64,000 bases of DNA, from contig MAAQ01000017.1 of the NCBI GenBank assembly GCA_002162685.1, positions 115,801 through 179,800 on the forward strand, written 5' to 3'. The notes under the pieces were generated by a model. The model saw only the letters and a program-made list of their open reading frames with translations. It was not told the DNA's origin and searched no databases. A program made the position numbers and the translations under genes. This DNA comes from Flavobacteriales bacterium 33_180_T64 (lineage in GTDB: Bacteria; Bacteroidota; Bacteroidia; Flavobacteriales; Flavobacteriaceae). Below, piece by piece: positions 36,883 to 44,783 of the stretch (position 1 is the first letter of the stretch; every line of letters starts with the position of its first letter).

Positions 36883-38196
36883 TTAATCATCGTCATCGAC
36901 AGTATCATTAGAAGCAATAATTCTATTGATTCTTAATCTAAAATCAGGTTGTTTTTTGTTCTTAGTATCAATAAATGTTTCAGAATCTGGACCTATAGAG
37001 TATACATTGTTAAAAGCACTATTGCCATACCAATTTTCTAAATCCTCATTATTTGGACTATTTTTTACAAAAATATTTCCTTTGCAGTTGTTAAAATAGG
37101 TTCTAGTAAATTTAATTTTTTCTAGATTCTCATTGTTGATCTTAATTTTATAGTCAAAGATTACTGCTGGATTGAAACCAGAAACAACACTCTTATCAAT
37201 AGCAAATGAAGCATCTTCTCCTATATAAATGGCTTCGTTTACTAAGCCAACTTTAATATCATAGTTTAAATCATCACTAATATTAATTAATGTTAAGTTT
37301 TCGGCTTCAACAAAGGTTTGGTTTTTAGTAAAATCGACATCTTCTTTTTGATCATAAGCAGTTACGTACATACATCTTGAGATATCAGCTCCAGATACAT
37401 AAGGAGATCTTATTGCTAAGGAATTAATAATCCAACATTGAGTTCCATAATTAAAATTATAATCATTAGCACTAGACTTATAAGAAACTAACTTATCTAA
37501 AGTTAAATCGCCACCTAAAATACTAAAAGAATTACCTTCACAATAACTCACCATTACATTATCAATAATTGTATGCTGCCCAACTCCTGCTAGAGTAAGT
37601 CCATTAAAATAGCCATATTTTTTAGTTCTTTTTCCAGCAAATTCTATTCTCACATATCTTAATATGCCCGAATAACTATCTGGATTATTACCACCATAAC
37701 TAATACTTGTAGTTGCTGAAGGATGCAACCCATAATTTAAAGACGACTCATTGCCAAATTTATTAGTAGGTGCATCTCCAAGTATAAAGAGTCCTCCCCA
37801 ATCACCAGGTTTTTTAACACTCTTACTAGATGTGAAAATAATTGGATCTGTATGTGAACCTTCTGCTATGATTTTTGATCCATTACTAATAGTAAGCGAA
37901 CCTTTACTTTCAAAATCACCAATAATTACTGTACCAGGTTCAATTGTAAGTGTTGTGCTATCTGTAACAAAGACGTCACCTAATAATAAATAAATATCTC
38001 TTTTAAGTAGTTTTGTGTCTTTAGAAATATTACCACTTAGTATTTGAGTTGGTTTCCCGTATTCAATTTTATTTGGTTTAAATTCTGTCCATGGATTTAG
38101 CCAGTTATTATAACCAATTATTCCTTTTTCTTGCTGAGCAAACATGTTGCTATACACTAATAAAAAGATAAGTGTAATTTGAGTGATTTTTTTCAT
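36883..38196 (-). CDS. Secreted right-handed beta-helix protein
   Basis: 437 residues with signal peptide (MKKITQITLIFLLVYSNMFAQ). The N-terminal block ILSGNISKDTKL … LTIEPGTVIIGD … PIIFTSSKS is the start of a parallel beta-helix type often seen in Bacteroidota secreted proteins, followed by GDWGGLFILGDAP and strand repeats to the end. The C-terminus is acidic (DDDD) and shows no type A or B sorting domain. No catalytic motif was recognised, so a polysaccharide-lyase role cannot be claimed. Its promoter box is at 38246-38253. It is separated from the T9SS operon by 166 bp and probably transcribed alone. Confidence 0.75.
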   Translation of the reverse strand: MKKITQITLIFLLVYSNMFAQQEKGIIGYNNWLNPWTEFKPNKIEYGKPTQILSGNISKDTKLLKRDIYLLLGDVFVTDSTTLTIEPGTVIIGDFESKGSLTISNGSKIIAEGSHTDPIIFTSSKSVKKPGDWGGLFILGDAPTNKFGNESSLNYGLHPSATTSISYGGNNPDSYSGILRYVRIEFAGKRTKKYGYFNGLTLAGVGQHTIIDNVMVSYCEGNSFSILGGDLTLDKLVSYKSSANDYNFNYGTQCWIINSLAIRSPYVSGADISRCMYVTAYDQKEDVDFTKNQTFVEAENLTLINISDDLNYDIKVGLVNEAIYIGEDASFAIDKSVVSGFNPAVIFDYKIKINNENLEKIKFTRTYFNNCKGNIFVKNSPNNEDLENWYGNSAFNNVYSIGPDSETFIDTKNKKQPDFRLRINRIIASNDTVDDDD

Positions 38197-38245
38197 AGTG
38201 GTTAAATTCGTTTATTTTAGATTAGTGGGCGCTAATAGATATATT

Positions 38246-38253
38246 CAAACATA
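38246..38253 (-). promoter_or_regulatory. -7 box TATGTTTG before the beta-helix gene
   Basis: Exact TAnnTTTG match on the minus strand, about 50 bp upstream of the ATG at 38196. Confidence 0.5.
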
Positions 38254-38272
38254 TAAACAATAGTCATGAAAT

Positions 38273-38290
38273 GCAAAAAATATCGATGAA
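38273..38290 (-). promoter_or_regulatory. Candidate shared upstream element TTCATCGATATTTTTTGC
   Basis: An 18-base sequence that recurs with one mismatch at 39353-39370, in the same orientation relative to the downstream gene (minus here, plus there). It lies ~20 bp upstream of the -7 box of the beta-helix gene, a fitting place for a regulator site. Confidence 0.35.
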
Positions 38291-38414
38291 CTACGCTATT
38301 TTGAGTGTGTTATATTATTTTTCCTACAATTTAAGTGAATTTCTAGATAAAACCATATGAAATGAATAACTAGCAACAAATCAATTACTTATAAAATAGG
38401 ATGATTGCATAAAA

Positions 38415-38443
38415 AAAACCTCAACATATGATGTTGAGGTTTT
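38415..38443 (-). terminator. Perfect 13-bp hairpin terminator
   Basis: AAAACCTCAACAT and ATGTTGAGGTTTT flank a three-base loop, followed on the minus strand by a run of eight T (38411-38418 complement). It lies 30 bp after the stop of the small secreted protein gene. Confidence 0.85.
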
Positions 38444-38472
38444 ACTTAAATTATAAGCTAGTTATGTAAATA

Positions 38473-38925
38473 CTAATCAGATTTATAATCATTATAGGTA
38501 TGTAATGATTTAAGTGTTGCTTCATAAAATAATATGGCAGCGATTAAATCTCGAGTATCAGAATATGGTAAAATCGTTTTCTGAAACTCAACAGTACTTT
38601 CAAAATAATTAACAGATGCTTCTCTATTATTTTCTAATGCTTTTAAATTTTCTTTGGTTTCAGGAATCCCTAAAGATCCCATAGTTACACCAGGTTTGGT
38701 AGCAAATGCAATATTTGGTAATATATTCACAATAACTTCAATACGTTCAATATATAATACAAGCAAATCTCCTTTAGATAGTCTGTCTAATTCTTCATGA
38801 CTATGATATTTTGAGATATTTACTTTGCCACTTATTATATTTACTGGAGTCTTCCTTTTTTGAGCGAAACCGATGCTTACCATCAGAAAAAAAGTAACGA
38901 TAAATAAAGTAAATTTTGTTTTCAT
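38473..38925 (-). CDS. Small secreted protein of unknown function
   Basis: 150 residues with a signal peptide (MKTKFTLFIVTFFLMVSIGFAQ). The mature part is mostly helical, with HSHEELDRLSKGDLLVLYIERIEVIVNILPNIAF in its first half (hydrophobic helix pair) and a C-terminal helix DLIAAILFYEATLKSLHTY. No family or catalytic motif is recognised. It is a single-gene unit: own -7 box at 38956-38963 and own terminator at 38415-38443. A degenerate copy of the TTCATCG element found near its neighbours occurs far upstream (39077 region). Confidence 0.7.
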   Translation of the reverse strand: MKTKFTLFIVTFFLMVSIGFAQKRKTPVNIISGKVNISKYHSHEELDRLSKGDLLVLYIERIEVIVNILPNIAFATKPGVTMGSLGIPETKENLKALENNREASVNYFESTVEFQKTILPYSDTRDLIAAILFYEATLKSLHTYNDYKSD

Positions 38926-38955
38926 TTTTAGGTTTTTTAGTTAATCTAGGACAAA

Positions 38956-38963
38956 CAAATCTA
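38956..38963 (-). promoter_or_regulatory. -7 box TAGATTTG before the small secreted protein
   Basis: Exact TAnnTTTG match on the minus strand with a TTGG about 18 bases further upstream as a plausible -33 element; the ATG is 31 bp away at 38925. Confidence 0.6.
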
Positions 38964-39352
38964 TACAATTAATTAAAAAAACCAACTTTATTTTAACTTT
39001 TTTTGTAAACTAATCCATCATATGAAATGCGTATTTATTGGATTAACTGCCTGTTTACTGGATTAAATACACATTTATACGATGAAATACTTTTGATCTT
39101 TTTAATCGTTTAACGGACTATAAAAGCATTTTATTTTAAATTTTTGACTACTTGTTTTGAATTAGCTCTAGACTTTTTTATTATTAAAACACACAAAAAT
39201 GTCTTGGTTTTTTGTTGGGATAGCTTAATAGTTTTGTTTAATTCAATCCATAAAATGATGCTTTAAAGACAATGCAATTTAAATGTATAAAACAGTATCA
39301 ACGCTTTGTTTTTTAAATCAAAAGAAGTTCTATTAATGAAAACCAGATACAT

Positions 39353-39370
39353 TTCATCGATATATTTTGC
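39353..39370 (+). promoter_or_regulatory. Candidate shared upstream element TTCATCGATATATTTTGC
   Basis: Second copy of the element at 38273-38290 (17 of 18 bases equal), oriented towards the intradiol-fold gene at 39472. Confidence 0.35.
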
Positions 39371-39471
39371 GAATCGAAACATTTCAACGTAAAATTTAAT
39401 CATTGATACGATTTTTAAGGGTTTTAGGTATAAATCTTGCAATTTTGAGAGAATCTATAATGCTGAGCCTC

Positions 39472-40101
39472 ATGAAAAATTTAATTGTTCTTTTCTGCTT
39501 TACCTGTGTTATTTGTATGAATTCTTCAATTTACGCACAGGACTCTACAGCCATTTTAGAAAGCATCCCTGAAAACTATATGGAACGTCACCCTATATAT
39601 GATTATGATGTACTTAAATTAAACAATAGCGATACTATTCCAGACTTTAAATCAAAAATTAATAAACTTAAAATTTCAGGGATTATATATGAAAGTGATG
39701 GTGTAACTCCAGCAAAAGATATTATTTTGTATATCGAACATGCAAATGATAATGGGGATTTTGATTTAAAAACACATCATGACAAACGCTACGTATACCA
39801 TAGAGGTTGGATAAAGACGGATGCAGATGGACAATATACTTTTTATACATTTATACCAGGAAATGACAGACGTTACAATCAACTGCAACAATTATTTCCA
39901 GTGATTAAAGAACCATCAAAACCAGAATATGAAATCGCAAGTTTTCTTTTTGATGAGGATCCATTATTGACAAAACTTTGCCGTAAAAGAATTACTAAAA
40001 AAGGAGATCCTACAAGAATTCTTAAGCTAAAAAAAGAAGATGGTGTATTTGTGGTTCAAAAGAACATTATTTTAAACTCAAATATTGAAACAACAAAGTG
40101 A
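39472..40101 (+). CDS. Secreted intradiol-dioxygenase-fold protein, iron ligands apparently lost
   Basis: 209 residues from ATG 39472 with a signal peptide (MKNLIVLFCFTCVICMNSSIYAQ). The core resembles the protocatechuate 3,4-dioxygenase beta-sandwich: ISGIIYESDGVTPAKDIILYIEH, then YHRGWIKTDADGQYTFYTFIPG, VIKEP and FLFDEDPLLT. In enzymes of this fold, iron is held by two Tyr and two His, the latter in a PAHIH-type motif just before VxxEP. Here that place reads LQQLFPVIKEP, so both His are absent, and the first Tyr position appears to be Phe (NGDFD). A ligand-binding or structural protein is more likely than an active dioxygenase. It converges with the M23 gene with no gap. Earlier in-frame starts (39403) give a poor signal peptide. 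Confidence 0.75.
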   Translation: MKNLIVLFCFTCVICMNSSIYAQDSTAILESIPENYMERHPIYDYDVLKLNNSDTIPDFKSKINKLKISGIIYESDGVTPAKDIILYIEHANDNGDFDLKTHHDKRYVYHRGWIKTDADGQYTFYTFIPGNDRRYNQLQQLFPVIKEPSKPEYEIASFLFDEDPLLTKLCRKRITKKGDPTRILKLKKEDGVFVVQKNIILNSNIETTK

Positions 40102-41010
40102 TTATTTTTCGATAATTAGTTTTTGACCAATTTTAATAATAGAATTTCGTTTTAAAGTATTGATTTTACAAATTGAAGCAATTGTTACATTATTTTGTTT
40201 CGATATTCTAGACAAGGTATCCCCACGTTTTACAACATATATTGATTGTTGTTTTATCAAGCTTGCAACTGCTTCTTCTTGGGTTAACAAAAGCTTTATT
40301 TTACTTTGACGCTTTGAGTTATGTATATTTGGACGTGTCCATTTTCTAGTGACCCAAAGTTTATTGGCTCTTATGGTATTATTATCATTAAACTCAAACA
40401 AATATTCTGGATTAATAGAAATCCCTTTATAATTTACAACCAAATGTAAATGGCTTCCTCTAGCGTTTCCAGAAACTCCTCCTTTGCCTAAATAGTGTCC
40501 TTTTGCTATAGTATCATTCTCTTTAACACCATATTTTGATAAATGTGCATATACAGTTTCTAATCCGTTAAAATGTCTTATTACAACAGTTTTGCCATGT
40601 CCTCTACTATATCTAGAGAGTCTAACAATACCATCAAACATAGCAAATACACTATCTCCAGTGACTAAATCGATATCGATACCTCTATGAGCTCTTCCAC
40701 GACGCCAGCCATATCTTGAGGTTACCACTTTGTTTCTACCAATAGGAGAGGCATAAGTAGAATCTTTAAATTTTAATTGTAAAGGAAACTCAACAGCTAC
40801 ATTTTTATAAGGATTATAAACATTATTTTGCCAATACGTGTCTTTAATATTTATTGGAATCAAAGTATCTGTAATGACTTTTGTATTACTAGAATCAATT
40901 TCAGTAGGAAAACTAAAATCAGAAAAATCAATTAGTCTAATTTCAGGTTTTTTTTGTCCATAGACATTTACTGAACATATAATTAATAAGAGGGTAATAA
41001 ATGATTTCAT
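40102..41010 (-). CDS. M23-family peptidoglycan endopeptidase with LysM domain
   Basis: 302-residue periplasmic or cell-wall hydrolase. Signal peptide ~1-18 (VNVYGQ). The M23 (LytM/lysostaphin-like) domain spans ~90-210 with zinc ligands H108 and D112 (HRGID) and H189 in the SHLHL motif (HxH, 187-189), so it should be an active metallo-endopeptidase cutting peptide cross-links. A LysM peptidoglycan-binding domain forms the C-terminus (~256-302, YVVKRGDTLSRISKQNNV). Single gene, divergent from marR across 185 bp and directly abutting its convergent neighbour. Confidence 0.92.
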   Translation of the reverse strand: MKSFITLLLIICSVNVYGQKKPEIRLIDFSDFSFPTEIDSSNTKVITDTLIPINIKDTYWQNNVYNPYKNVAVEFPLQLKFKDSTYASPIGRNKVVTSRYGWRRGRAHRGIDIDLVTGDSVFAMFDGIVRLSRYSRGHGKTVVIRHFNGLETVYAHLSKYGVKENDTIAKGHYLGKGGVSGNARGSHLHLVVNYKGISINPEYLFEFNDNNTIRANKLWVTRKWTRPNIHNSKRQSKIKLLLTQEEAVASLIKQQSIYVVKRGDTLSRISKQNNVTIASICKINTLKRNSIIKIGQKLIIEK

Positions 41011-41160
41011 AATTGATGAAAAGGTGTCGCTATTTTTGATGGCCGAATTTAAATATTAAAAACGAATAACTGTGTTAATACATTGTTAGATTTATGTCTT
41101 GCCTTTTATAGAACGTGAATTTCACACATTGAGTATGTATTTAAAATTATCTTAATTCGT

Positions 41161-41174
41161 GTTGCATATACAAC
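41161..41174. promoter_or_regulatory. Near-palindromic MarR operator upstream of marR
   Basis: GTTGCATATACAAC, one substitution from the perfect palindrome found upstream of the exporter gene. It sits nine bases before the marR -7 box, so the regulator probably represses its own gene. Confidence 0.65.
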
Positions 41175-41183
41175 ATTTTAAAG

Positions 41184-41191
41184 TATATTTG
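41184..41191 (+). promoter_or_regulatory. -7 box TATATTTG before marR
   Basis: Exact TAnnTTTG match four bases before the marR ATG at 41196, predicting a leaderless or near-leaderless mRNA. Confidence 0.65.
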
Positions 41192-41195
41192 CACT

Positions 41196-41597
41196 ATGAA
41201 ATATGAATTCGAACATTGTATCGGGTCGAGATTGCGACAAATTTCTAGATTAGTAGATAATATTTTCAGGAGTGCATTAGCTGATTTTGATGTTACCGAA
41301 AATCAAATGACCATTTTATTTGTCGTAAGCAAATTTGAAAATGTTGAACAAGGTGTTATTGGTCAAGTGTTATCACTAGAACGTTCTACGGTGAGTAGAA
41401 ATGTTAAGATGCTAAGCAATAAAGGCTATATTTCTAAAAGTTTAGATTATAGACCACTTATTTCACTTTCTAAAGATGGTGTAATTTTAGTAAACAAGTT
41501 AATTCCTATATGGGAAGATACAATGTCGCTTTTAACGGATAAGCTAGGACCTAAAGGGATTAGTAATCTAAATGAACTAGAACAAAAAATTAAATAA
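41196..41597 (+). CDS. MarR-family transcriptional regulator
   Basis: 133-residue winged-helix regulator; dimerisation helices at both ends and the HTH in the middle (VIGQVLSLERSTVSRNVKMLSNKGYI), with a short wing (SKSLDYRPLISLSKDG). Members of this family usually repress efflux or catabolic operons and release DNA on binding an aromatic or lipophilic ligand. The palindromes at 41161-41174 and 41616-41629 bracket this gene and are its likely sites, controlling itself and the exporter operon that starts 48 bp after its stop. Confidence 0.9.
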   Translation: MKYEFEHCIGSRLRQISRLVDNIFRSALADFDVTENQMTILFVVSKFENVEQGVIGQVLSLERSTVSRNVKMLSNKGYISKSLDYRPLISLSKDGVILVNKLIPIWEDTMSLLTDKLGPKGISNLNELEQKIK

Positions 41598-41615
41598 TAT
41601 TTTTTTAATCATAAT

Positions 41616-41629
41616 GTTGTATATACAAC
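41616..41629. promoter_or_regulatory. Perfect palindromic MarR operator before the exporter gene
   Basis: GTTGTATATACAAC reads the same on both strands over all 14 bases, four bases upstream of the exporter -7 box, so a bound repressor would block RNA polymerase. Confidence 0.7.
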
Positions 41630-41633
41630 TAAA

Positions 41634-41641
41634 TACATTTT
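41634..41641 (+). promoter_or_regulatory. -7 box TACATTTT before the exporter gene
   Basis: One mismatch to TAnnTTTG, four bases before the ATG at 41646, the same spacing as at marR. Confidence 0.5.
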
Positions 41642-41645
41642 TATC

Positions 41646-43979
41646 ATGAAACAAAATAGAGTAGAAGCCTTTTTTAATACAATAACGATACATTATAAAA
41701 TCATACTTATTATAAGCAGTGTCATATTTTTAGCATCTGTAGCATTTTTGCCAAAATTAGAAAAAGATACACGTTATGATGCATTTCTTCCAGCAAAAGA
41801 TTCCGTATTAATTCAACGAAATCAACTCAAAGAAACATTCGGACTTAAAGACCCGATGGTAATTGCTATAGTTAATGAAAAAGGAATATTTAATAAGAAA
41901 TCATTAGAATTAGTTTATACAATTAGTGAACAACTGAAGTCTATTCCAGGAATCGATCCAGATCAAATTACAAGCTTATCTACTGAAAATAATATCATTG
42001 GAACAGATTATGGAATAGAAGTAGAGCCATTTTTTGAATTGGATAATCTTACTGAAGAAAAAGCTTTAGAAGTATCTAAGCATATTGATGATTTTGAGTT
42101 GTATCAAGGAAATCTCGTTTCAAAAGACAAAACAACGACACTTATTGTTGCTGAAATGTTAGATTCATACAATAAGGAGCAGCATGAAGTTTATAATAGC
42201 TTATTTGATTTAGTATCTAATATAAAAGAAAAAGATCATCAATTCTATTTGGCTGGTGAAGGTGCAGTAAGTGGTTACCTTATTAAATACATAGATGAAG
42301 ATGCAATGAGAACCAATCCATTTGCAGGATTAGTTATTGCATTGATTTTAATTTTTGCTTATCGAACTGTTAGAGGCGTATTACTTCCAAACTTAATGGT
42401 ATTAGCATCTGTTGGGATAGCTTTAGGTTTAATGGCGGCTTTTGGTGTAGATTTTTTTGTAATCACTAATGGTCTACCTGTAGTCCTTATTGCTATTGCA
42501 GTTGCAGATGGGATTCATATCCTTGGCGAATATTATGAATTGGCTGTAAAATATCCCGATTATAGTCAGAAAGAATTGGTAGTAGCGACCATGCTTAAAA
42601 TGTGGCGACCAATAACGATTACGTCATTTACAACAATTGCAGGTTTTTTGTCTATTGCATTGTCTTCGTATATGCCACCAATGATATATTTTGGCATTTT
42701 TGGTGCGCTTGGTGTTTTTGTAGCCTTAGTATATGCCTTTTTTATGATTCCTTCGGCAATGATGCTTTTGAAACCTCAAAAAAGTAAAGTTTTTAAATCT
42801 GTTGAAAAAGTAGATCGCTTTGGAAATGTAATGTTGAAACTTGGTAATTTAGTTATTAAGCGACCTAAAACAATATTAATCACTGCAATTGTAATTATAG
42901 TCTTTGGTATTGGTGGCGCGTTAAAACTATTAGTAAATGAAGACCGTATTAAAAACTTTCAAGATGATGAACCTATTGTTTTTGCAGACCAGTTAATTAA
43001 TCAAAAAACAGATGGAACCTCATATTTAGATGTGCTTATTGAAACTCCTAAAGAAGAAGATTTGTTTAAAATAGAGAACCTTCAGAAGATAGAATTATTA
43101 CAACAGCATATCGAAACATTACCTTTTGTTAAAGGAAGTACTTCAATTGTAGATTTCATTAAAAAAATGAATCAATCTATGAATGAAAACCGCAAGGAGT
43201 TTTATCGTATACCTGAAAGCAATGAATTAGTTGCGCAATATTTCTTACTGTATTCTGCAAGTGGAGATCCAACAGATTTTGATAATTATGTAGATTATGA
43301 TTATAAATTAGCCAATATTAGGTTTAGAATGAATTCTGGTGAATATATTAATGAAAATGAAGTTGTTAATAAAGCACAAGAATTTATTAATGCACATTTT
43401 AAATCTTCTGATTTTAAAGCCACATTAAGCGGGAAAGTTGCAGTAGATGCACATTGGATAAGCAAATTAGGAATAAATCATTTCTTAGGAGCAATTATAG
43501 CTTTACTAGTCGTACTTATAGTTGCTGCATTTAGTTTTAGATCATTAATAGCTGGTGTTCTAACGGTTATTCCTGTTACCATTTCGGTGCTTTTTCTTTA
43601 CACAGTTATGGGAATAATGAATATTTGGTTAGCTGTTGGTACATCAATGTTTGCAGCAATTGCAATTGGAGTAGGTGTTGATTTCGCTGTGCATACTATT
43701 GACCGACTTAAATATTTTTTAATTGAAGAAAAACTCCCAATAACTCAGGCATATCATGAATTTTATAAATCCGCAGGTAGAGCCTTGCTATTTAACTTCT
43801 TAGCACTTGCTTTTGGGTTTAGTGTTTTAATGACCAGTTCTGTTCCTCCTTTAAATCAGTTTGGTTTTCTTGTTGCTATAGCTGTAATAGTGAGTTTTAT
43901 TGGAAGTATGACACTATTACCAGCAATTATATTATTAGCCAAACCTAAATTTTTTATTAACGAAGACAATAACAAATAA
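41646..43979 (+). CDS. RND-superfamily exporter (MMPL/HpnN-like)
   Basis: 777-residue inner-membrane transporter with two-fold internal symmetry: TM1, a large periplasmic loop (~40-215), five more helices (~220-375), TM7 (~405-425), second loop (~430-610) and five more helices to ~770. The block GLPVVLIAIAVADGIHILGEYY in the first half and SMFAAIAIGVGVDFAVHTID in the second carry the conserved intramembrane Asp residues of the proton relay. Such single-protein RND/MMPL pumps move hydrophobic or lipid substrates. It is followed 2 bp later by a LolA-like protein and then a DUF1302-like outer-membrane protein, suggesting lipid or hydrophobe traffic to the outer membrane. Regulated by the adjacent MarR. 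Confidence 0.9.
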   Translation: MKQNRVEAFFNTITIHYKIILIISSVIFLASVAFLPKLEKDTRYDAFLPAKDSVLIQRNQLKETFGLKDPMVIAIVNEKGIFNKKSLELVYTISEQLKSIPGIDPDQITSLSTENNIIGTDYGIEVEPFFELDNLTEEKALEVSKHIDDFELYQGNLVSKDKTTTLIVAEMLDSYNKEQHEVYNSLFDLVSNIKEKDHQFYLAGEGAVSGYLIKYIDEDAMRTNPFAGLVIALILIFAYRTVRGVLLPNLMVLASVGIALGLMAAFGVDFFVITNGLPVVLIAIAVADGIHILGEYYELAVKYPDYSQKELVVATMLKMWRPITITSFTTIAGFLSIALSSYMPPMIYFGIFGALGVFVALVYAFFMIPSAMMLLKPQKSKVFKSVEKVDRFGNVMLKLGNLVIKRPKTILITAIVIIVFGIGGALKLLVNEDRIKNFQDDEPIVFADQLINQKTDGTSYLDVLIETPKEEDLFKIENLQKIELLQQHIETLPFVKGSTSIVDFIKKMNQSMNENRKEFYRIPESNELVAQYFLLYSASGDPTDFDNYVDYDYKLANIRFRMNSGEYINENEVVNKAQEFINAHFKSSDFKATLSGKVAVDAHWISKLGINHFLGAIIALLVVLIVAAFSFRSLIAGVLTVIPVTISVLFLYTVMGIMNIWLAVGTSMFAAIAIGVGVDFAVHTIDRLKYFLIEEKLPITQAYHEFYKSAGRALLFNFLALAFGFSVLMTSSVPPLNQFGFLVAIAVIVSFIGSMTLLPAIILLAKPKFFINEDNNK

Positions 43980-43981
43980 TT

Positions 43982-44782
43982 ATGAAAACATTGATTTTAA
44001 TTTTAGCGACATTCTTTATCATGAATCCATTGTCATCTTATGGACAAAACTTAATGGATGGTCAGCAAATAGCCGAAAACACACATGCAAAGAATGAAGG
44101 TGTTTCAGTAAAACGAAACCTTATTATGGAACTTAAAGACAAAAGAGGTAAAATGCGTGTTAGAAAAACAATAGCATTACGAAAGTATTTTGGCAAAGAA
44201 AAAAGATTAGTAATTTTTTACGAAACGCCATCAAGTGTGAAAGGTACTGGGTTTTTAACTTTTGATTACCCAGAAGCATCTAAAGATGACGACCAGTGGT
44301 TATATCTGCCTGCATTAAGAAAAACACGACGCATCTCAGCAGCAAATAGAGGCGATTATTTTTTAGGTACAGATCTTACTTATGAAGATATTAAACTAGA
44401 AACCAAAATAAGTAAAGACGACTATAATTATAAAACTTTAAAAATTGAAAAAATTGATGATAATGATTGCTATCTCATTCAAGCAACACCAAAAAATGAT
44501 GCTATAGCAAAAGAGTTAGGGTATAGTAAAGCTCACTTTTGGGTCGATGCTAAACTCTGGATTATGCGAAAATCAGAATCTTGGGATATTGCAGGAAATC
44601 ATTTAAAAACGGTAAAAATTAGTGATATAAAAATAGTGCAAGAGATTTGGACGTATCATAGAATTGATGTCATAAATCACAAAACAAAGCACGAAACGGT
44701 TTTTAAGTTTGAAAATATCGATTACAAAACGGTATTAAGTGATGATTATTTTACTGAAGAAGCCTTAGTAGATGGGCTATAA
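43982..44782 (+). CDS. Outer membrane lipoprotein-sorting (LolA-like) protein
   Basis: 266-residue periplasmic protein with signal peptide (~1-21, LSSYGQ), resembling the outer membrane lipoprotein-sorting/DUF1329-like group that adopts an open LolA/LolB-type barrel. Seen: KRNLIMELKDKRGKMRVRKT, FETPSSVKGTGFL-type block (YETPSSVKGTGFLTFDY), DDQWLYLPALRKTRRI and GTDLTYEDIK. These are typical of the partners of RND exporters. It probably carries the exported hydrophobic substrate across the periplasm. The gap to the exporter gene is 2 bp, and the stop lies next to the following start. Confidence 0.88.
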   Translation: MKTLILILATFFIMNPLSSYGQNLMDGQQIAENTHAKNEGVSVKRNLIMELKDKRGKMRVRKTIALRKYFGKEKRLVIFYETPSSVKGTGFLTFDYPEASKDDDQWLYLPALRKTRRISAANRGDYFLGTDLTYEDIKLETKISKDDYNYKTLKIEKIDDNDCYLIQATPKNDAIAKELGYSKAHFWVDAKLWIMRKSESWDIAGNHLKTVKISDIKIVQEIWTYHRIDVINHKTKHETVFKFENIDYKTVLSDDYFTEEALVDGL

Positions 44783-44783
44783 T

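Larger units (their letters stand above)
38926..39471. other. Divergent intergenic region, 546 bp
   Basis: No gene is supported here; the longest reading frames are 14-20 codons. It contains a minus-strand -7 box (38956-38963), an AT-rich centre with T-runs, and the TTCATCGATATATTTTGC element (39353-39370) about 100 bp upstream of the plus-strand gene at 39472. A weaker ATACGATGAAAT copy lies near 39076-39087. Confidence 0.5.

Noticed and set aside
38273..39370. The pair of TTCATCGATAT elements as terminal inverted repeats of a small mobile element
   Set aside because: No transposase inside, no target duplication seen, and the interior is a gene with its own promoter and terminator; a shared regulatory site fits better.
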